Shown: piece after piece, positions 43,567 to 52,402 of the stretch
Position numbering within the stretch: position 1 is the stretch's first letter
Layout: each line of letters opens with the position of its first letter
From: DAOTVC01 sp034437215
Lineage (GTDB): Bacteria; Chloroflexota; Anaerolineae; B4-G1; SLSP01
Direction: 5' to 3'
NCBI GenBank assembly: GCA_034437215.1
Contig: DAOTVC010000027.1
Coordinates: 32,923-96,922 of the forward strand
Length of the DNA: 64,000 nucleotides
Notes under the pieces: generated by a model
Seen by the model: the letters and a program-made list of their open reading frames with translations, nothing else
What the model was told of the DNA's origin: nothing
Databases searched by the model: none
Program-made: the position numbers and the translations under genes

Positions 43567-44586
43567 TCAGTAGTGCGACACCACCTTGGTCCCCACCGGC
43601 GCCCAGTTGTAGAGCCATTCGGAGTCGGGCGTGGAGAGGTTGACGCAGCCGTGGCTCATGGGGGTGCCGAAGTTGTTGTGCCAGTAGGTGCCGTGAAAGG
43701 CGTATCCCCGGTAGAAGAACATGGTGTAGGGGACGTTGGGGAGGCTGTAACCCGGACCGCTCATGTGGGTCGAGGGGTACTTGGAGAGAATCTGGTAGGT
43801 CCCGACCACCGTCGGCGTCCGCCATGTGCCCGTGGAGGCCAACGCCGACCAGACGGCAGTTTGGCCCTCGTAGGCGGTCACCCTCTGGGTCGTGAGGTTG
43901 ATGTCGATCCACTTCTCCCCCGCGCTGCCGTGTCCTGCCGGGGGCTGCGTGGCGGGAGGCTCGGGTGCAGGGCCGGCTTCCCCACCCGTCAGCTGCAGCT
44001 GCTGCCCCGTGTAGATGGTGTTCGAGCTCAGACCGTTGGCCCGCATAAGGGCAGCGACGGTGGTACCGTGGCGCCGGGCGATGCTGAAGAGGGTATCCCC
44101 CGCCCGCACCACGTAGACGCCGTCCACAGCCGTGGGGGCGGGCTCCGGCTCTCCCGAAGCGGGGGCGGGGACGTCCTCCTCCCCCGGAATAACCAGCCGC
44201 TGCCCGGCGTAGACCCACGCGTTCCAGGCCAAGCCGTTTGCCCGGGCCAGCCGGCTGACCCGGACACCGTGGCGCAGGGCGATCCCCAGGAGCGTCTCGT
44301 CCTGCTGGACGAGGTGCACGTTCTCGCCAGAGGCGGGCGCGGGAGCAGGCGCCGATACCGAGCCGGGAAGGGACAAGCGCTGTCCCGTGTAGATCCACGA
44401 GTCGGTGGTCAACCCGTTGACGGCTGCCAGCGTCCCCACGTCGACGCCCTGACGGCGGGCGATGCCGAAGAGGGTGTCGCCGGCTTGCACGACGTAGGTA
44501 CCTCCCGATTGAGCCGCGACGGGAGGCATGCTCCAGAGCAGGCTCACGAGCACAACGAGGGGCAGGAACAGGCGCACAGGCTTCAT
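43567..44586 (-). CDS. LysM-repeat L,D-transpeptidase
   Basis: A 339-residue exported enzyme. It has a signal peptide (about 1-25), three LysM peptidoglycan-binding repeats (each opening with an HLVQQDETL or YVVQAGDTLF type strand, at about 29, 88 and 156) joined by Ala/Pro-rich linkers, and a C-terminal YkuD domain. SHGCVNL (311-317) holds catalytic Cys314 and His312. It cross-links peptidoglycan 3-3 or anchors proteins. ATG at 44586 has AAGGAG 6 bases upstream, and the frame remains open 60 codons further without a signal peptide. Confidence 0.94.
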   Translation of the reverse strand: MKPVRLFLPLVVLVSLLWSMPPVAAQSGGTYVVQAGDTLFGIARRQGVDVGTLAAVNGLTTDSWIYTGQRLSLPGSVSAPAPAPASGENVHLVQQDETLLGIALRHGVRVSRLARANGLAWNAWVYAGQRLVIPGEEDVPAPASGEPEPAPTAVDGVYVVRAGDTLFSIARRHGTTVAALMRANGLSSNTIYTGQQLQLTGGEAGPAPEPPATQPPAGHGSAGEKWIDINLTTQRVTAYEGQTAVWSALASTGTWRTPTVVGTYQILSKYPSTHMSGPGYSLPNVPYTMFFYRGYAFHGTYWHNNFGTPMSHGCVNLSTPDSEWLYNWAPVGTKVVSHY

Positions 44587-44743
44587 CTCTCGCTCCTTAA
44601 AAACAAAGTGAGCAGGGATCAGGAAACTCATATCAGCATCCCGATGCGATCCCCTCTCTTCCCGGCAAGGCGAACCTCTCTCCTCATTGTAGCAAAAAAC
44701 GCGCGGAGAGCACAGCCACTTGCCACAGGCAGAGATAACAAAG

Positions 44744-44773
44744 GAGGTGCTCGCCCCGAAGGACGAGCACCTC
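44744..44773 (-). terminator. Hairpin after the PA14 gene
   Basis: A perfect 10-bp stem (44744-44753 with 44764-44773) followed on the minus strand by CTTTGTT. It separates the PA14 gene from the transpeptidase gene. Confidence 0.65.
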
Positions 44774-44787
44774 ACAAGGAGAGGGCG

Positions 44788-46086
44788 CTAGCGCGGCACC
44801 CACTTCACGGCGTCGAAGGCGATGAGGCGCGAGCGGTAGGGCTCGAAGGTGACGTCGGCGAGGGAGACGTAGTCGGAGCGGGTGCCGGTGAAGCGGTAGG
44901 TGCCAAGCGAGACCCAGCTGTCGCCGTGCGCCGATTGGCTGATGGTCTTGACCGTGTAGCCGTCGGCGTGACGGACCCAGTAGCGCGCCTGCCCCGTCGT
45001 GGTGTAGCGGAAGGGGACGTAGACGAAGACCTCGTAGCGGCGGGCCTCGAGCTCGGGGAACCAGCGGGCCCAGTTATAGCCGCTGCGCACGACGTCGTTG
45101 TTGAAGGTCCAGAGCAGCCGCCCCTCGTACCCCTCGTGGGCGGTGCGCCAGCCGCCCGCGTACCCGCCCGTGACGAAACCGGAGTCGGTATCGTCGACGA
45201 CGACGGTGCCGCCGGGCGTCGGCGCCGGTTCGTCCCCATCGCTCCACGAGAGCTTGGCGACGGCGTCCCCTTCGTTCTCGTAGTACTGCAGTTCGATGGT
45301 CACGTTGCCCCCGGGCAGGAAGATCTCCTCGGTGTAGGTGGTGGCGGCCTGCTCGAACCAGGCGTCGACGAGCAGGTGCCCGTTCACCCAGAGCCGGGCG
45401 CCGTCATCGGTGGTCAGGGTGAAGTCGTACATCCCCTCCGCCAGCTCCAGTGTGCGCGTCCAGCGCACCGAGAAGTGGTCGGCGGAGACAGTGCCGGGCG
45501 CCGGCGATCCGGTGCCCCAGTTGAAGTTGATGGCGTCGTCGTTGCGGGTGAGGGCCGGCGTGCCGCTGAGGGTGAGGTTGTTGAAGTACTCGCCCTTCCA
45601 CTCCCCCCCGGTCGCGCTCTTGCTCATCCACGAGAGCTTCGCGGTGGCGAAGCCGGTGTTCTCGTAGTACTCCACCTTGATGAGATGGTGGCCCGCACCG
45701 AGGTACTTGTCGAAGGTGAAGGTCTGGGCGGGGTGATCGTACCACTTGTCCAATAGCAGCTCGTTGTCGATCCAGACGCGGACGCCGTCATCGGCGGTGA
45801 CGAAGAAGCGGTAGGTGTCGGGGTTGACGTCGATGTAGCGGGTCCAGCGGGCCGAGAAGTTGTCGGCGGGAACGCCACTTCCGGGGGAGCCCGCCCCCCA
45901 CTCGAAGTCGATGTTGGCATCCTCCCGGGTGAGCGCCGGAGTGCCGGAAAGCGACGAGTTGCTCCAGTAGGTCGCCTGCCAGGTCGGGTCGCTGTGCTGG
46001 GGATTGATAGGTCCCTGGGCCAGCGCCGGTGAGACGGCGACGAGCAGGACCAAAAACAAGCTTACCAGGCTCAAACGCTTAAACAT
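44788..46086 (-). CDS. Secreted protein with two PA14 domains and a golvesin-like C-terminal domain
   Basis: A 432-residue exported protein with signal peptide 1-23 (cleavage near ALA-QG). Two PA14 domains follow (about 30-150 and 160-285), each with the WTRYIDV/WTRTLEL strand, TADDGVRVWIDN/TTDDGARLWVNG and the KVEYYEN/ELQYYEN strand. PA14 domains bind carbohydrate. The last 130 residues resemble the golvesin/xanthan-lyase C-terminal domain (DDTDSGF, GWRTAHEGYEG, WARWFPELEARRYEVFVYVP). No catalytic domain is seen, so it is likely a surface adhesin or polymer binder. The RBS is GAGGAGG. Confidence 0.88.
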   Translation of the reverse strand: MFKRLSLVSLFLVLLVAVSPALAQGPINPQHSDPTWQATYWSNSSLSGTPALTREDANIDFEWGAGSPGSGVPADNFSARWTRYIDVNPDTYRFFVTADDGVRVWIDNELLLDKWYDHPAQTFTFDKYLGAGHHLIKVEYYENTGFATAKLSWMSKSATGGEWKGEYFNNLTLSGTPALTRNDDAINFNWGTGSPAPGTVSADHFSVRWTRTLELAEGMYDFTLTTDDGARLWVNGHLLVDAWFEQAATTYTEEIFLPGGNVTIELQYYENEGDAVAKLSWSDGDEPAPTPGGTVVVDDTDSGFVTGGYAGGWRTAHEGYEGRLLWTFNNDVVRSGYNWARWFPELEARRYEVFVYVPFRYTTTGQARYWVRHADGYTVKTISQSAHGDSWVSLGTYRFTGTRSDYVSLADVTFEPYRSRLIAFDAVKWVPR

Positions 46087-46291
46087 GATTTTTCCTCCTC
46101 AATCTAAGTGATAGCTCAGTGTGTGCTTGATCGTCATGGCCTGACCGATACATCTTTGGACGCACACAAAAGAGACAGTGTTCCCCCCTAATCTCTATTA
46201 TCGTTACTAAATGATTACTGTGCGGTTACAGCCCTGCAACAGATGGATTTCAGGGGAAACAGGGAGGGGCTGGCGCTGCGAGGCCTGGTAC

Positions 46292-46320
46292 AAAAAAAGC
46301 GCCGGGGGCCCCCCGGCGCT
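46292..46320 (-). terminator. Rho-independent terminator after the second L,D-transpeptidase
   Basis: AGCGCCGGGGG/CCCCCGGCGCT (46298-46308 with 46310-46320) is followed on the minus strand by seven T. A textbook terminator close to the stop codon. Confidence 0.92.
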
Positions 46321-46335
46321 CGTGGACACCTGGTC

Positions 46336-47889
46336 CTACTCGACGATCACCAGCGTGCCGATCTCTGCCCAATCGAAGAGGGTCTCGGCCTCGGGAATGC
46401 CCAGGATCACACAGCCGTAGGAGGCCGGGCTTCCCAGGTGTCCCTCCCAGAGGCGCTGTCCGTTCTCGAGGATGGGGAGCTCGTGAATGCCGTTGTGAAC
46501 GTCACCCCCCACCCGGTAGATGGCCATAAAGTAGGGCATCCAGAGATCCCACTGGCTGGCAAAAGCCATCTCCTCCTTGCTCAGAATCTGGAAGGTGCCC
46601 CGGTCCGTCGGGGAGTCCTCCATCCCCGTGGAGATGGGCCAGTCGTGGAGGAGCTCGCCCCCCTCGTAGACACGCATCCGCTGGTCGTCGAGGTTGATGA
46701 CGATCTTCTTGCCAGGTTCGACCGGATAGGGCGTCAGCACGTCCTGTGAGGGGATGGTGATCTGCTGGCCCACCTGCAGGCGATCCAGGTCGATGTCGCG
46801 GTTGGCCTCGTAGACCAAGCCCGGTGGCATGCCGAACTTCTGGGCGACGGAGGTCAGCGTGTCGCCCGGCTGTACGGTGTAGGCACGCACCGGGTGGGTG
46901 AGATAGAGCGCCACCTCCTCCTCACCGGCGTCGAAGGTAGCCAGCACCTGCTGGGCCGCCTCGTCGTAGCGGAAGCCCCGCCCAGATCCCAGCTCCGCGG
47001 CGAGGGCGACGAGGCTGTCGCGAATGGCGTAGAGGTTGAGGTCCACCACCGGCTCCCCTCCGGGACCGGGCACGAGGTGCAGCCAGGTGACGACGGTCTC
47101 CGGTCCCAGGGTCCAGGACATCCTCTCTGCAGTCAGGACGTCGTAAGCAGTGAGGGTGATCTGGCGATTCGCCAGCGCCGCCACCTGCCCCTCAATCTCC
47201 CCCGTCTCGGGGTCCAGGGGCTGCACGTCGCGGAAGACCAGATCCACACGGATCTCCTCACCGGGCTCGGCGGAGAGGGCGCTCAGCTGGCCCAACAGCG
47301 TGGTCACGTCGAGGACCTTGCCCGGCTCACCGGGCACGATGACCACCTCCCCATTCTCCAGTTGGATGACGGGTTCGGTAGGCGGCACGGAGACCTCCAC
47401 CGAGAGCCCCTCCAGCACCGCGCGCATCTGCTCCAGGTCGACGGTGTAGAGAGGGGGGACGGCGTGGTCGTTCAGCCAGATGGCCAGACGCTCCCGCAGG
47501 GGGGCCTCGCCCCGTCCGATACCGTAGGCGGCGTCGACCGTTGCCCGGGTGTCCAGGGCCAACCCGACCTCCGTCCAGGGGATCGCCCAGGTTCGCTCTC
47601 CGTGCCGGAGGATCACGCTCTCCACCTCCGGGTAGTTGCGGATGCCGCCGAGCGCCTCCTGCGCCTCACGCCGCGTCATCCCTCCCAAATCCTCACCCAG
47701 GGCGTAGACGTTGGGGTAGATGCGGTCCCGGTAGAAGCGCTGCATGCGCTGGTCGAAGACCCAGCCGCAGAAGAGGAGGGTGGCGGCGAGAACGAGCAGG
47801 AGCACGAGAAGCGCAACCAGCCCGCCCCACGAGAGGCGGGTGGCGTCCCGGCGCATTGCCATATCACGGGATGTACTGCGTGCTACCAC
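46336..47889 (-). CDS. Membrane-anchored LysM L,D-transpeptidase with VanW-type PG-binding domains
   Basis: A 517-residue protein. A short cytoplasmic start precedes a membrane anchor (about 22-44). Peptidoglycan-binding (PG_binding_4-like) segments run at about 55-330, a LysM repeat begins at AYTVQPGDTLTSVAQKFGM, and a C-terminal YkuD domain begins near VINLDDQRMRVYEGGELL. The catalytic segment is SYGCVIL (490-496) with Cys493. The usual His before Gly is Tyr and the usual Arg/Asn after Cys is Ile, while an upstream HNGIHELP segment is kept. Start GTG at 47889 has AAGGAG 8 bases upstream, better than the frame's first Met at 47943. Confidence 0.9.
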   Translation of the reverse strand: MVARSTSRDMAMRRDATRLSWGGLVALLVLLLVLAATLLFCGWVFDQRMQRFYRDRIYPNVYALGEDLGGMTRREAQEALGGIRNYPEVESVILRHGERTWAIPWTEVGLALDTRATVDAAYGIGRGEAPLRERLAIWLNDHAVPPLYTVDLEQMRAVLEGLSVEVSVPPTEPVIQLENGEVVIVPGEPGKVLDVTTLLGQLSALSAEPGEEIRVDLVFRDVQPLDPETGEIEGQVAALANRQITLTAYDVLTAERMSWTLGPETVVTWLHLVPGPGGEPVVDLNLYAIRDSLVALAAELGSGRGFRYDEAAQQVLATFDAGEEEVALYLTHPVRAYTVQPGDTLTSVAQKFGMPPGLVYEANRDIDLDRLQVGQQITIPSQDVLTPYPVEPGKKIVINLDDQRMRVYEGGELLHDWPISTGMEDSPTDRGTFQILSKEEMAFASQWDLWMPYFMAIYRVGGDVHNGIHELPILENGQRLWEGHLGSPASYGCVILGIPEAETLFDWAEIGTLVIVE

Positions 47890-48150
47890 CTTTATTGCTC
47901 CTTTTCCCAATCCCAACACCCTACTAACGCGTATCGGGCGCACAAGGTTCCTCTTCTATTATAACCCAGACCCACTTTTGTGTGCTCCTGACCCCTTGTG
48001 TCCCACAAATCTACGTTCAGATACGCGCTCGCATTACGAATGTATCCCTATTTGTATCCCTGCGTTATACCTCGATACATGGAAAAAGGCAGAACACCGT
48101 GTTATGTTAAAGTAGAGCCTTTTTGTGAGGGACTTGGAAGGGGGGGGAAG

Positions 48151-48702
48151 ATGTCCAAGCAGACCAATCGTTGGAAGGGATACATGCTGGGTGCCATCGG
48201 CGGTATCGCCGGTATCCTCGCCATGCGGCAGTACTGGAAGACGGTGACCGCCGTGGTGGGGCACGACCCGCGGAGGGTAGAGCAGGAGGATCAGGAGCCC
48301 CAGCCGCTGGACGACATCTCCCTGCTGGGCAAGAACTTCAAGCAGGGGGAGTCGACGACGGCGGCGTTGGGCCGCATCCTCTACACACGTCTCGCGGGGG
48401 AGGAGCCGAACCAGCAGACGAAGACCGCGCTCAGCTACATCATCCACTGGGTGATCAGCGTGGACGCCAGCGGGACCTACGGCATGCTTCGCGGGCCGGC
48501 CACCTTCCCCGATCCGGTGGGCGGCACGGCGCTTGCCGTCGGCCTCTGGCTCTTCGGGGACGAGCTCTTCATGCCACTGGTGGGCCTCGCCAAGGGCCCC
48601 ACCGCCTATCCCGCTGAACTCCACGCCCACGCCCTGGGCGCTCACCTGGCCTATGGCCTGGCTTCGGCGGCAGCGACCCAGCTCTTGCACATACTCTTTT
48701 AG
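48151..48702 (+). CDS. DUF1440/YagU-like membrane protein
   Basis: A 183-residue protein with hydrophobic helices at about 10-25 and others in the C-terminal half (GTALAVGLWLFGDELFMPLVGL, LGAHLAYGLASAAATQLLHILF). The pattern fits the DUF1440 (YagU-like) inner-membrane family, whose E. coli member is linked to acid resistance. ATG at 48151 follows GGAAGGGGGGGGAAG. The reading frame runs upstream to about 47998 but that part shows no helix or RBS. Confidence 0.75.
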   Translation: MSKQTNRWKGYMLGAIGGIAGILAMRQYWKTVTAVVGHDPRRVEQEDQEPQPLDDISLLGKNFKQGESTTAALGRILYTRLAGEEPNQQTKTALSYIIHWVISVDASGTYGMLRGPATFPDPVGGTALAVGLWLFGDELFMPLVGLAKGPTAYPAELHAHALGAHLAYGLASAAATQLLHILF

Positions 48703-48721
48703 ACTTGGCACACTCTTTAGG

Positions 48722-48847
48722 AAGGAGTCGACATGTTCCTACGGGACACCACCGTAGGACGAAAACGGGGTTCGTAGTAGGCGATTTATCGCCGTGAACG
48801 TACGGCGCTGAAGCGCCTACTACAAACCTACTTATTTTCCAGGGAGA
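48722..48847. repeat. 126-bp dispersed repeat, copy 1
   Basis: Nearly identical (one mismatch seen) to 52403-52528. It contains a two-hairpin palindrome bounded by GTAGTAGGCG (48774) and CGCCTACTAC (48814-48823). Its last bases, CAGGGAGA, serve as the ribosome-binding site of the next gene. Confidence 0.93.
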
Positions 48848-48852
48848 TCCTG

Positions 48853-49176
48853 ATGTTAGTCGAGTTCAACATCTTGCCTTTGGGTGGAGACACCCAACTC
48901 AGCGACGAGATCGCCGAGGTACTGCAGATTGTCGAGAAATCCGACCTCAACTACCAGCTCACCCCCAGCGGCACCTGCATCGAGGGTGAGTGGGACGAGG
49001 TCATGGCCCTCGTGAAGAAGTGTCACAAGCGCATGCGCAAGCACAGCGATCACGTCTTCACCATGATCAAGATCGAGGACGAGAAGGGCGCCAATACCCA
49101 ACTGATCAGCAACGTGCGCTCTGTCGAAAAGAAGGTCGGGAAGCAATTGCAACGCCTCCCGTCCATCGAGATGTAA
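48853..49176 (+). CDS. MTH1187-family (DUF77) thiamine-binding-like protein
   Basis: A 107-residue ferredoxin-fold protein of the DUF77/MTH1187 group. EFNILPLG at the start, YQLTPSGTCIEGEWDEVMALVKKCH in the middle and KVGKQLQRLP near the end are family traits. Homologues form tetramers and some bind thiamine or its precursors in the cytoplasm. The RBS (CAGGGAGA) is part of the 126-bp repeat just upstream. The spacer after the gene holds TCCCTGA/TCCCTAA repeats (49333-49373). Confidence 0.9.
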   Translation: MLVEFNILPLGGDTQLSDEIAEVLQIVEKSDLNYQLTPSGTCIEGEWDEVMALVKKCHKRMRKHSDHVFTMIKIEDEKGANTQLISNVRSVEKKVGKQLQRLPSIEM

Positions 49177-49391
49177 CACCTTGCGCCCGGGACCCTTTTC
49201 CCCGCTCGGGTAGGGGTCCCGGGCAATCGCAGCTCTCTGTATTGACTATCAACCATAAGCAGGTCACAAGTGAGAGAGAGGCTAGAGGGCGTTTGGAATG
49301 CGGAAAGCAATCAGTGGGCTCTCGATATCAAGCCCCTGGTCCCTGATTCCTAATCCCTGATCCCTTCTCACCTTCGTTCAAAGGAGGACCC

Positions 49392-50372
49392 ATGCACTAT
49401 CGTATCTTGCTGGCAACCATCAACGGCGTCGTCAGCGTGGACGTTCCCGGCGGACCCTGGCACAGGATGGGACGTTCACTCTCCGCCCACAACGTGACCA
49501 CCATCGATGCCCACGACGGCAATCTTCTGGCGGGCACCGCCGACGGCATCTTCCGCTCGGAGGATCTCGGGGAGACCTGGGCGCCGGCGAGCGACGGGCT
49601 GACCATCGGGCACGTCCGCTGGTTGAGCTTCCACCCGGAGGACGGGGAGTTGGCCTTCGCCGGCACCGAGCCCGCCGCCATCTTCGTCTCCGAGGACGGG
49701 GGGCGCCACTGGGAGAGCCGTCCGGAGGTCACCGACCTCCGCGACGAGTACGAGTGGAGCCTGCCCTACTCCCCCGCAGCGGGGGCCGTGCGCGGCTTCG
49801 CCTTCCACGGTGATCGTGGCTACGCCGCCGTCGAGCAGGGAGGGCTGCTGCGCTCCGACGATCGGGGCGCAAGTTGGGCACCGGCACCGGGGAGCGAGGT
49901 CCGTCCCAACCGCACGCCCAACCCTGCCTACCTCCACCCCGACGTCCACTCCGTGCTCGTCCACCCCTCCTCACCCGACACCCTCTTCGCCGCCACCGGT
50001 GGAGGCCTCTACCGCTCCTTCGACGGCGGTGAGACGTGGGATGAGCTCTACGACTGCTACTGCCGCGCCGTCTGGGTCGATCCCCTGAAGCCCGATCCGG
50101 AGAACATCATTCTGGGGCCCGCCGACGGCGTCGATCGTGACGGGCGGATCGAGCGCAGCCTCGAGGCAGGAAGGACCTGGCAATCCATCGCCGGTCCCCT
50201 CGACACCCCCTGGCCCAACAAGATGGTGGAGCGCTTCGTCCAGTTCGACGACCAGCTCATCACCATCCTCTCCAACGGCGACCTGCTGATCACCGCCCTG
50301 GCGGAGATCAACTGGCGCCGGGTGGTGGAGGACGTGGACGGCATCAACGACGCAGCCGCCGTCGAGGTGTAA
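49392..50372 (+). CDS. BNR/VPS10-like beta-propeller protein
   Basis: A 326-residue predicted beta-propeller. Several Asp-box-type repeats are visible: GIFRSEDLGETWAPA, AIFVSEDGGRHWES, GLLRSDDRGASWAPA, GLYRSFDGGETWDEL and IERSLEAGRTWQSI. It has no signal peptide, so it is likely cytoplasmic. Such repeats occur in sialidases and sortilin-like domains, but no catalytic residues of sialidases are evident and the function is unknown. Strong RBS AAGGAGG 5 bases before ATG. The Nudix gene begins right after its stop. Confidence 0.87.
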   Translation: MHYRILLATINGVVSVDVPGGPWHRMGRSLSAHNVTTIDAHDGNLLAGTADGIFRSEDLGETWAPASDGLTIGHVRWLSFHPEDGELAFAGTEPAAIFVSEDGGRHWESRPEVTDLRDEYEWSLPYSPAAGAVRGFAFHGDRGYAAVEQGGLLRSDDRGASWAPAPGSEVRPNRTPNPAYLHPDVHSVLVHPSSPDTLFAATGGGLYRSFDGGETWDELYDCYCRAVWVDPLKPDPENIILGPADGVDRDGRIERSLEAGRTWQSIAGPLDTPWPNKMVERFVQFDDQLITILSNGDLLITALAEINWRRVVEDVDGINDAAAVEV

Positions 50373-50373
50373 G

Positions 50374-50835
50374 ATGGCGGTGCCCACGCGCATCCAGGTC
50401 TCGACGGGCGGCGTCGCCTACCGGCGAGAGGGGGAGCGTATCGAGGTCGCCCTCATCGCCGTGGAATCCAAGGGGGAGAGGCGCTGGCAGCTCCCCAAGG
50501 GAATGGTCGGGCAGGACGAGGAGAAGGCTGAGGCCGCCGTCCGAGAGGTGCGCGAGGAGACGGGGGTACAGAGCGAGCTCCTCGACGAGATCGAAACCAT
50601 CGAGTACTGGTACTACGGCTCGGGGGGCAAGGTCCGCTTTCACAAGTACGTCCACTTCTACCTGATGGAGTACCGGTCGGGCGACACCTCCAACTACGAT
50701 CAGCGGGAGGTGGAGGAGGCCCGCTGGGTGGAGATCGACGAGGCTCGGGAGCGGCTGGCCTTCGACAACGAGAAAGAGGTCGTGCGCAAGGCAGCGGAGA
50801 TGATCCGCGCACGCGATGATGAGAAGGGGGGATAA
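50374..50835 (+). CDS. Nudix hydrolase
   Basis: A 153-residue Nudix pyrophosphohydrolase. The box runs from LPKGMVGQDEEKAEAAVREV to REETGVQSEL (about 47-72), with the REVREE core intact. It probably cleaves a nucleoside diphosphate-linked compound such as an oxidised nucleotide, Ap4A or ADP-ribose; the GGVAYRR start resembles diadenosine-polyphosphate and MutT-like enzymes. It overlaps the next gene by 20 bases and starts one base after the propeller gene. Confidence 0.93.
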   Translation: MAVPTRIQVSTGGVAYRREGERIEVALIAVESKGERRWQLPKGMVGQDEEKAEAAVREVREETGVQSELLDEIETIEYWYYGSGGKVRFHKYVHFYLMEYRSGDTSNYDQREVEEARWVEIDEARERLAFDNEKEVVRKAAEMIRARDDEKGG

Positions 50836-51430
50836 GCAAATCGACATCAACCCCTGGAACTCGCGGGTGGGCCGGCTGGACTACCCCGACTACCTCGCCA
50901 TCGACCTCGACCCCTCCGACGCCAACACCTTCGACGAGGTCATCGACGTGGCCCTCGTGGTCCACGAGATCCTGGAGGCGCTGGGGCTTCCCCATCCGGT
51001 GAAGACCTCGGGCGGCACGGGACTGCACATCTTCGTCCCCCTGGGTGCGGAGTACACCTACAAGCAGGTGCAGCAGTTCGGCTTCCTCGTCGCTCACCTG
51101 GTCCACGCCCGACGCCCCGCGATCACCAGCCTGGAGCGCTCCCCGGAGAAGCGCCGCAAGGAGATCTATCTCGACATCCTGCAGAACCGGCGTGGGCAGA
51201 CGATGACGGCCCCCTACTCCCTCCGCCCCCGCAGGGGCGCGCCCGTCTCCACCCCCCTGCGCTGGGAGGAGGTGCAGCAGGGCTTCAGCCCCCTCGACTT
51301 CACCATCCACAACATCCGGGAGCGGATCAACGAGGTGGGCGACCTCTGGCGAGGGGTGCTGGGGCCGGGCATCGACATGGAGGAGCCCCTGGCGGAGATG
51401 CAGAAGGTGTGGCAGAGGGTGGCGGAGTAA
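50816..51430 (+). pseudogene. N-terminally truncated LigD-type polymerase/primase domain
   Basis: A 204-residue protein matching only the C-terminal two-thirds of the LigD polymerase (PolDom) fold used in bacterial non-homologous end joining. INPWNSRVGRLDYPDYLAIDLDPSD carries the metal-binding DLDP. KTSGGTGLHIFVPL is the nucleotide-binding strand, and DILQNRRGQTMTAPYSLRPRRGAPVSTPL the closing motif. The family normally has about 90-110 residues before the PWNSR segment, and these are absent. The upstream DNA is an intact Nudix gene in another frame, so a deletion is likely. Codon use is still gene-like and no internal stop is present, so a shortened product may be made. No ligase or Ku gene is present in the window. 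Confidence 0.75.
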
Positions 51431-51460
51431 GAAGCTTCATACACAGAGGGAGTACAGACA

Positions 51461-52102
51461 TTGAGTGGCGAAGAGAGGACGCAACAGGAACAGCGGCAGG
51501 AGAGCGAACGCCTGCTCTTTATCGGGGCCAAGCGCGCCCTTATCGGAGGGCTGCTGGCAGGCGGGGTGGTAATCGGAGGACAGCTTCTGGTGGGGCGGAT
51601 CTACAGCGAGACGGAGGCCCGGAAGCTGATCGAGGCTCTGGTCCCCTCGGCCCGCACCCTGGGATCGGGCGTAGTGGGGGCCACCTCCACCATTCTGGCC
51701 CTGATGCTCACCATGCTCAGCCTCAGCCGCCACGCGACGAGCGAGCTGGAGTCGGTCTTCTTCAAACGGGTGAAGCGCATCGGCCTGCTCAGCACCATCG
51801 CCCTGGTTGTGAGCAGCCTCCTACTGCTGCTCCTCAGCCTCCCCTTGCAGGAGTCGAAGAACGTGCCGGGCTTCTGGTTCAGCGGCATCTACTACGCCCT
51901 CATCGGCCTGACGGCGGGGATCACGGGCCTCTTCGTCGCCATCGTCCTCATGCTCTACAACGCGTTAGGCAGCCTCATCAAGGTCCTGCGCCCCCCTACA
52001 CGCTCTCGTACAGGGTCCAAAGCATCCCCGTCACAAGGATTAGGGGGAAAGGTCGATCCCTCGCCGGCGCCACAGAAGCAGAGAGCGCAGAAGCGCTCGT
52101 AA
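51461..52102 (+). CDS. Predicted membrane protein, family unknown
   Basis: A 213-residue protein with three or four hydrophobic helices (about 27-46, 68-86, 105-127 and 142-166) and a basic, Ser/Pro-rich C-terminal tail. ATSTILALMLTMLSLSRHATSE recalls DUF2254-type or ion-channel-like membrane proteins, but I cannot assign it. The start is TTG with GGGAG about 9 bases upstream. Its last four codons (AAGCGCTCGTAA) are included in a 156-bp tandem duplication that continues downstream. Confidence 0.7.
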   Translation: MSGEERTQQEQRQESERLLFIGAKRALIGGLLAGGVVIGGQLLVGRIYSETEARKLIEALVPSARTLGSGVVGATSTILALMLTMLSLSRHATSELESVFFKRVKRIGLLSTIALVVSSLLLLLLSLPLQESKNVPGFWFSGIYYALIGLTAGITGLFVAIVLMLYNALGSLIKVLRPPTRSRTGSKASPSQGLGGKVDPSPAPQKQRAQKRS

Positions 52103-52402
52103 AAGAGTGAGTCCCTGCGCAATGGTGAGAGGTCCTATTCACGGACGTCCACCTCATTGAGGATGGCGAGCCTCAAACGGCTGCGGGAGGCGCCTTCTTT
52201 ACGACTACGGTGGTGCAATCGGGGAAGTTGTTTCTTTACAGACCCTAAGCGCTCGTAAAAGAGTGAGTTCCTGCGCGATGGTGAGAGGTCCTATTCACGG
52301 ACGTCCACCTCATTGAGGATGGCGAGCCTCAAACGGCTGCGGGAGGCGCCTTCTTTACGACTACGGTGGTGCAATCGGGGAAGTTGTTTCTTTACAGACC
52401 CT
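52091..52402. repeat. 156-bp tandem duplication (two copies)
   Basis: Copies at 52091-52246 and 52247-52402 differ at two visible positions. The first 12 bases of the unit are the last codons and stop of the preceding membrane-protein gene, so the duplicated block includes a gene end. The remainder is non-coding, with no known RNA recognised. Confidence 0.95.

Noticed and set aside
43573..45756. 727-residue plus-strand frame across the transpeptidase and PA14 genes
   Set aside because: Spans two real minus-strand genes and their terminator; composition is shadow-like.
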